Shown here one piece after another: positions 59,511 through 64,000 of a DNA stretch of 64,000 nucleotides. Position numbers and translations under genes: made by a program. Every line of letters starts with the position of its first letter. Position 1 is the stretch's first letter. Below the pieces are notes generated by a model. The model searched no databases. It was not told the DNA's origin and saw only the letters and a program-made list of their open reading frames with translations. The stretch is from NCBI GenBank assembly GCA_037200445.1, contig JBBCGH010000001.1:4585162-4649161 (forward strand). Direction: 5' to 3'. The stretch comes from Alphaproteobacteria bacterium (GTDB lineage: Bacteria > Pseudomonadota > Alphaproteobacteria > Rhizobiales > Xanthobacteraceae).

Positions 59511-60761
59511 TCAATGCAAATTCGGCTGGGCGCCTGCGCCCTTTTCGTCGATCAGCGCGCCACTCATCGTGCGATCGAGCCGCATTGCGGCGGCCGTCGC
59601 ATGCGGCTCGTCGCGTGCGATCAGATGCGCGAAGCACCAGCCGGACGCCGGCGTCGCCTTGAAGCCGCCGTAGCACCAGCCGCAATTGAGACAGAGGCCC
59701 TCGACGCCCGTGCGGTCGATGATCGGAGAGCCGTCCATCGACATGTCCATCAGCCCGCCCCACTGGCGCAGCATGCGGATGCGCCCGAGGCCCGGCCAGA
59801 GCGCCATGCCGGCCTCCATCACGTCCTCTATCACCGGCATGTTGCCGCGCCAGGCATACGAGTTGTAGCCGTCGATATCGCCGCCAAAGACGAGCCCGCC
59901 CTTGTCGGACTGGCTGATGTAGAAGTGTCCGGCGCCGAACGTCACCACGCTGTCAATCGCCGGCTTGATGCCCTCCGACACGAAGGCCTGCAGCACATGG
60001 CTCTCGATCGGCAGCCGCAAACCGGCAAGTGCCGCGACGCGCGAGGTGTTGCCGGCGACCGCCATGCCGATCTTCTTCGCCTTGATGACGCCGCGCGTCG
60101 TGTCGACACCGACGACGCGGCCGTTGCGGATGTCGAAGCCCGTCACCTCGCAGTTCTCGATGATGTCGACGCCGCGCATATCGGCGCCGCGTGCGTAGCC
60201 CCACACCACGGCGTCATGCCGCGCCGTGCCGCCGCGCCGCTGCAACAACCCGCCTTGGATCGGAAAACGCGCGTTCTCGAAATCGAGATACGGCACCATG
60301 CGCCGTACCGTAGTCCGGTCGAGCAGCTCGGCATCGACGCCATGCAGCCGCATCGCGTTGCCGCGCCTCGCATAGGCGTCGCGCTGCGCGTCTGAATGAT
60401 AGAGGTTGAGCACGCCGCGCTGGCTCACCATCGCATTGTAGTTGAAGTCCTGCTCCAGCCCCTCCCAGAGCTTCATCGACAGCTCGTAGAAGGCCTCGTT
60501 GCCGGGCAGCAGATAGTTCGAGCGGATGATGGTGGTGTTGCGCCCCGCATTGCCGGAGCCGATAGTGCCCTTCTCCAGCACGGCGACATTGGTGATGCCG
60601 TGCTCTTTAGCAAGGTAATAAGCGGTCGCAAGGCCGTGCCCGCCCCCGCCGACGATCACCGCATCGTACTCCGCCTTCGGCTCGGCCTTGCGCCAGGCAG
60701 GCTGCCAGCCGATATGGCCGCGCAACGCTTGCCCCAGCAATGAGAAGACGGAGTATTTCAT
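59511..60761 (-). CDS. soxB: sarcosine oxidase beta subunit
   Basis: 416 residues. FAD-binding amine oxidase of the DAO fold: AVIVGGGGHGLATAYYLAKEHG (GxGxxG), GNAGRNTTIIRSNYL and C-terminal LNCGWCYGGFKATPASGW. It holds the sarcosine site and FAD plus covalent FMN. ATG 60761 (MKYSVFSLLGQAL) is the family start; upstream in-frame codons lie in the divergent promoter gap. First gene of the six-gene operon, 59 bases from the divergent monooxygenase. Confidence 0.95.
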   Translation of the reverse strand: MKYSVFSLLGQALRGHIGWQPAWRKAEPKAEYDAVIVGGGGHGLATAYYLAKEHGITNVAVLEKGTIGSGNAGRNTTIIRSNYLLPGNEAFYELSMKLWEGLEQDFNYNAMVSQRGVLNLYHSDAQRDAYARRGNAMRLHGVDAELLDRTTVRRMVPYLDFENARFPIQGGLLQRRGGTARHDAVVWGYARGADMRGVDIIENCEVTGFDIRNGRVVGVDTTRGVIKAKKIGMAVAGNTSRVAALAGLRLPIESHVLQAFVSEGIKPAIDSVVTFGAGHFYISQSDKGGLVFGGDIDGYNSYAWRGNMPVIEDVMEAGMALWPGLGRIRMLRQWGGLMDMSMDGSPIIDRTGVEGLCLNCGWCYGGFKATPASGWCFAHLIARDEPHATAAAMRLDRTMSGALIDEKGAGAQPNLH

Positions 60762-60820
60762 TCGGTCCCCTGCCCGGCTAAAGCGTAGCCGACCGCGCAA
60801 CGCAGTGCCACAATCGCCTG

Positions 60821-62308
60821 ATGACGGATCAGCGCAAGCCCGATTCCGAGAGTTCGCTCGCCCGGCTTGAAGCACGGTTCCGGCGCGACCTCGAATTGCT
60901 GACGCTGCCGCCCGCGAAGGACTGGCTCGAGCCGCGCGTTCATCCACAATACGGACCGGCGCTGGATGTTGCGATCATCGGCGCCGGCATGGCGGGACTT
61001 GCCGCCGCGTTCGCGCTGAAGTGTCAGGCGGTGCGCAGTCTGCGCGTCTTCGACCGCGCACCGACGGGTTTCGAGGGGCTTTGGGCCACCACCGCGCGGA
61101 TGGAGACGTTGCGCTCGCCGCCGGAGTTGTCCGGCCCGTCGTTCCAGTTCTCGAGCTTGACGTTTCGCGCCTGGTTCGAGGCGCAGTTCGGCGCGGCCGA
61201 ATGGAGCAAGCTCTATCGCATCCCGCGCCTGCAATGGATGGACTATCTACGCTGGTACCGGCGCATGATCGACGTGCCGGTCGAGAACGGCACGGAGCTG
61301 ATCGATATCGGCGGCGATGGAGACCTCGTCCTGCTGACGCTGCGTTCGGCCTCCGGCACGCGCAGGATCGCGGCGCGCCGCTTGGTGCTGGCGAACGGCC
61401 GTGATGGGCTCGGCGGGCCCTGCACGCCAAAGATTTTTCGCGGGCTCGACCCGCGCTACGTCATGCATTCGCTCGGCGAGATCGATTTTGCGAAAATGCG
61501 CGGCAAGACGGTCGGCGTGATCGGGGCGGGATCGACCGCGTGCGATTGTTCGGCGGAGGCTTTGGAGCATGGGGCCGCACGCGCGGCCATGCTGGTGCGG
61601 CGGGCCGACGTGCCGCGCATCAATAAGAACATGGGCATCGGCAGCGCGGGCTTCTGGCAGGGCTTCCATAGCCTCACCGACGCGCAGAAATGGGAGATGG
61701 TGAACTACGTGGACGATCAGGGTGTGCCGGCGCCACGCAACTCGATGCTCCGCTGCAGCCGGCACAAGAATTTTTCGATCATCGCGCGCTGCGCAGTTCG
61801 CGCCGCAGCCGTTCGCGACGGATGCGTGATGCTTGACACCACACGCGGGCGGCTCGCGTTCGATCGCCTGATCCTTGCCACCGGGCTCGCGGTTGATTGG
61901 AGCCAGCGCGCGGAGTTCGCCGCGCTGAAGCCGCATCTGCAGCTCTGGCGCGATCATTTCGTTCCCGACGGGAATTCCGACTACGCACAGGCCGAGCATC
62001 CTTATCTTGGCGCGCATTTCGAATTTCTGCCATGCGACGGCGCGCCAGGCTGGGTCAATCGCATCCACTGCTTCAACTATGCGGCCACCATGAGCCACGG
62101 GCCGATCTCGGGCGACATCCCGGCGATCAGCATCGGTGCGGAGCGAACCGCGCGCGGTGTGGTGAACGGATTGTTCGCCGAGGATTGTCAGCGCACTTGG
62201 GCCCGGCTCCACGGCTGGAGCAATCCGGAGCTGCGCGGCGACGAATATGTGCTGGACGAGGACGTGAGTAAGTTCCTCGCCGATGAGCCCGCCGAGGCCA
62301 AGACATGA
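60821..62308 (+). CDS. flavin-containing monooxygenase-like FAD/NAD(P)H oxidoreductase
   Basis: 495 residues. First dinucleotide motif VAIIGAGMAGLAAAFAL near 50, second VGVIGAGSTACDCS near 230, plus LPRL and RIPRLQWMDYLRWYR wording of flavin N- or Baeyer-Villiger-type enzymes. It leads a plus-strand operon with two CMD-type proteins and a hydrolase, joined by ATGA overlaps. It probably oxygenates an amine or ketone. Divergence from soxB suggests shared control. Confidence 0.85.
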   Translation: MTDQRKPDSESSLARLEARFRRDLELLTLPPAKDWLEPRVHPQYGPALDVAIIGAGMAGLAAAFALKCQAVRSLRVFDRAPTGFEGLWATTARMETLRSPPELSGPSFQFSSLTFRAWFEAQFGAAEWSKLYRIPRLQWMDYLRWYRRMIDVPVENGTELIDIGGDGDLVLLTLRSASGTRRIAARRLVLANGRDGLGGPCTPKIFRGLDPRYVMHSLGEIDFAKMRGKTVGVIGAGSTACDCSAEALEHGAARAAMLVRRADVPRINKNMGIGSAGFWQGFHSLTDAQKWEMVNYVDDQGVPAPRNSMLRCSRHKNFSIIARCAVRAAAVRDGCVMLDTTRGRLAFDRLILATGLAVDWSQRAEFAALKPHLQLWRDHFVPDGNSDYAQAEHPYLGAHFEFLPCDGAPGWVNRIHCFNYAATMSHGPISGDIPAISIGAERTARGVVNGLFAEDCQRTWARLHGWSNPELRGDEYVLDEDVSKFLADEPAEAKT

Positions 62309-62805
62309 GCGACGGCGATTACGGGGTGATGGATACGCTGGCGGGTCTCGCCGACGACTCGGCCCTTGCCGAATTGCGTCGTCAGCGGCCTGACGTCGTG
62401 AAGCATCTGCAGGGCAGCGATAAGGTGATTTTCTCGCCGCAGGACGATGGCGGCCTGCCGCGGGCCGAACGCGCCGCCGCGGCGTTGCGCGTCGCGACGC
62501 TGTTGCGCGATCCGGTTTTGAGCGAGCATTACCGCGCGCGGCTTGCCCCACTCGACCCGGAGGGGACGCTGGCAAGGTCCGTGGAGGGCGGCGCGCGCAT
62601 CACAGAGGTGCGCTGGGACGCAATCCTTGCGCATGTCGATCTCGTCACGCGCGGACCGGGCAGCGCCGAGCGCAAGGACATTGATAATCTGCTGGCCGCC
62701 GGGCTCTCGTCGCACGCTGTCGTGTCGCTGTCGCAGCTCATCGCCTATGTGAACTTCCAGTCGCGCGTGCTCGCCGGCCTGCGCATGCTCAAGGGCGCCG
62801 CATGA
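62305..62805 (+). CDS. CMD domain protein, Avi_7170 type
   Basis: 166 residues. DTLAGLADDSALAELRRQRPDVVKHLQGSDKVIF and LPRAERAAAALRVATLLRDPVLSEHYRARLAPL match the Avi_7170 group (TIGR04029). That group always pairs with an Avi_7169 protein, as here. It lacks the CxxC of AhpD. The ends overlap those of both neighbours by 4 bases. Function is unknown; genomic partners are flavin monooxygenases. Confidence 0.88.
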   Translation: MSDGDYGVMDTLAGLADDSALAELRRQRPDVVKHLQGSDKVIFSPQDDGGLPRAERAAAALRVATLLRDPVLSEHYRARLAPLDPEGTLARSVEGGARITEVRWDAILAHVDLVTRGPGSAERKDIDNLLAAGLSSHAVVSLSQLIAYVNFQSRVLAGLRMLKGAA

Positions 62806-63398
62806 CAAGGTCGATGCGCGACTTCACGCAAGGCGAGTTCGACTGGCAGCCCTGGCTCGCGCCGCTCGATCTCGATGCGGCGACCGACGCGCAGCGTGCC
62901 GCGCTGAAGATCACACCGTCGAACCGCGCGGTCGGCGCTTATTCGCTGGTGCTGGCGCACGATCCGGAAACGCTGGAGCAGCGCTCCCCGCTTTACAACG
63001 CCATCATGTTCGGCGCGAAAGGGTTGCCGCGTGCCGAGCGCGAGCTTGGCGCGGTCGTCGCGTCGCGCATCAACGGCTGCGCCTATTGCGCCTCTGTGCA
63101 TGCCAAGCGCTTCACGGAGTTGACCAAGGTGCCGGAGGTGATGCAGCGCATCCAGCAGGATGGCGCGCAAGCCTCGCTGGAGCCACGCCAGAAGGCGATC
63201 GTCGACTATGCGGCAAAGCTCACCCGTGACCCCGCCGTGATCACGCCCGCGGATGCGGCGCCACTGCGCGCGCAGGGCTTGAGCGACATCGAGATTCTCG
63301 ATCTCACCCACGCGGTCGCGATGTTCGCCTGGGCCAACCGGCTGATGCAGACGCTGGGCGAAGCAACGACGCCAGCATGTGAGGGTAATCCACTATGA
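62802..63398 (+). CDS. alkylhydroperoxidase domain protein, Avi_7169 type
   Basis: 198 residues. RAELGAVVASRINGCAYCASVHAKRFTEL-type AhpD core with CAYC and His (CxxC-x3-H), and DIEILDLTHAVAMFAWANRLMQTLGE at the end. Members likely use the two Cys for peroxide reduction, which suits a flavin oxygenase that can leak peroxide. It overlaps both neighbours by ATGA. Confidence 0.88.
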   Translation: MTRSMRDFTQGEFDWQPWLAPLDLDAATDAQRAALKITPSNRAVGAYSLVLAHDPETLEQRSPLYNAIMFGAKGLPRAERELGAVVASRINGCAYCASVHAKRFTELTKVPEVMQRIQQDGAQASLEPRQKAIVDYAAKLTRDPAVITPADAAPLRAQGLSDIEILDLTHAVAMFAWANRLMQTLGEATTPACEGNPL

Positions 63399-64000
63399 TT
63401 CCGGTCGTCTTCCTGCATGGCATTGGCGGCGGCGCGCGCTCCTTCGCGCCGCAGATCGCGAGCTTCGCGGCGCGCGGCTATCAGCCGGTGTCACTCGATC
63501 TCTTAGGATACGGCGGGCGCACGCCGGTCGATACCATGACCTTCGATGCACTCGCCGAGGACGTCGAAGCCAGCATTGCGAACAGTGCCCTGGAAAAGCC
63601 GGTGCTCGTCGGCCACTCGATGGGCGGCATGGTGGTGCAGTCGCTGCTGCGCCGCCGGCCCGACGGCTATCGCGCCGCCGTGCTCTCCTGCACCTCGCCC
63701 GCTTTCGGCAATCCCACGGGCGACTTCCAGAAGAAATTCGTGGCGGATCGCCTCGCGCCGCTCGATGCCGGCAAGACGATGGCGCAAAACGCCGCGCCGG
63801 CCGCCGACGGCACCATGAGCCCCGATCCCGATTCGGCCGGGCGCGCGCTGTTCATCGAGGAATATGCGGCGGTGCCGGAGCGCATCTATCGTGCTGCCGT
63901 GAAATGCCTCGTCACGTTCGACGAGCGCGTCAACCTGCCGAACCTCAAGGTGCCGGTGCTGTGCCTCGCGGCGGAGCACGACCGCAACGCCCCGGCGCAG
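63395..64000 (+). CDS. alpha/beta hydrolase, C-terminus cut by window edge
   Basis: The first 202 residues are visible. VVFLHGIGGGARSFAPQIASF (oxyanion), nucleophile Ser in VGHSMGGMVVQSLL near 72, and a likely acid Asp in LAAEHDRNAP just before the edge. ATG 63395 overlaps the preceding stop (ATGA). It could hydrolyse an ester or lactone made by the Baeyer-Villiger-like monooxygenase of this operon. The catalytic His should lie beyond the window. Confidence 0.88.
   Translation, partial: MIPVVFLHGIGGGARSFAPQIASFAARGYQPVSLDLLGYGGRTPVDTMTFDALAEDVEASIANSALEKPVLVGHSMGGMVVQSLLRRRPDGYRAAVLSCTSPAFGNPTGDFQKKFVADRLAPLDAGKTMAQNAAPAADGTMSPDPDSAGRALFIEEYAAVPERIYRAAVKCLVTFDERVNLPNLKVPVLCLAAEHDRNAPAQ

Overview
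The window is GC-rich, densely coded chromosomal DNA from an alphaproteobacterium. It most resembles the Hyphomicrobiales around Bradyrhizobium, Rhodopseudomonas, Afipia and Pseudolabrys. That placement rests on gene style (many NMT1/TauA-like and LivK-like binding proteins, MmgE/PrpD, 3-hydroxyisobutyrate-dehydrogenase-like reductases, a heterotetrameric sarcosine oxidase, EgtB/EgtD) and on several families of short extragenic palindromic repeats in the gaps. It is inference, because no rRNA or other marker gene is present. I saw no tRNA, rRNA or CRISPR array.

Layout. 1-4 kb: end of a fumarylacetoacetate-hydrolase-family gene, then a divergent ABC uptake locus whose binding-protein and ATPase genes each carry one frameshift while the permease is intact. 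4-8.7 kb: a small conserved protein, a GH75 chitosanase-like secreted protein, a hydroxypyruvate-isomerase-like enzyme, an HTH-plus-methyltransferase protein and a DUF1989 protein. 8,884-12,093: a complete 3.2-kb transposable element with 14-bp perfect terminal inverted repeats and a 5-bp target duplication (CTCAA), inserted in the loop of an extragenic palindrome. It carries a SWIM-finger/DDE transposase, a divergent DUF6471 helix-turn-helix gene and two membrane-protein passengers, with a symmetrical face-to-face promoter and two operator-like palindromes.

12-30 kb: mostly small metabolic transcription units: LVIVD protein, SDR, SnoaL-like protein, tandem FMN reductases, DUF2218, M23-like and M24-like proteins, a MetE-like protein with an ATP-grasp-like partner, egtB-egtD for ergothioneine, and a nitrilase/hydrolase pair. 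30-40 kb: alpha-hydroxy-acid oxidase, RidA and a lytic transglycosylase on the plus strand; RidA, threonine synthase, citryl-CoA lyase and a MetE-like enzyme on the minus strand; then a reductase/binding-protein pair and a MarR regulator beside a truncated Bug-type binding protein. 40-46.6 kb: a plausible catabolic module of two hydrolase-like proteins, a carboxymuconolactone-decarboxylase-like protein, a lactonase-like metallo-hydrolase and a complete ABC importer (binding protein, permease, ATPase, second permease). 46.6-52.7 kb: deacetylase, MmgE/PrpD, reductase, EthD-like protein, LivK-like binding protein and a secreted RCC1-repeat protein.

52.8-60.8 kb: a six-gene minus-strand operon, soxB-soxD-soxA-soxG-acyl-CoA ligase (NDP-forming)-enoyl-CoA hydratase, in which four of five junctions overlap. 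60.8-64 kb: a plus-strand operon of flavin monooxygenase, two CMD/alkylhydroperoxidase proteins (Avi_7170/Avi_7169 types) and an alpha/beta hydrolase cut by the window edge. Overall this looks like an accessory, catabolism-rich region built of import systems and small oxidative or hydrolytic enzymes, with one recent transposon insertion and one decaying transporter.
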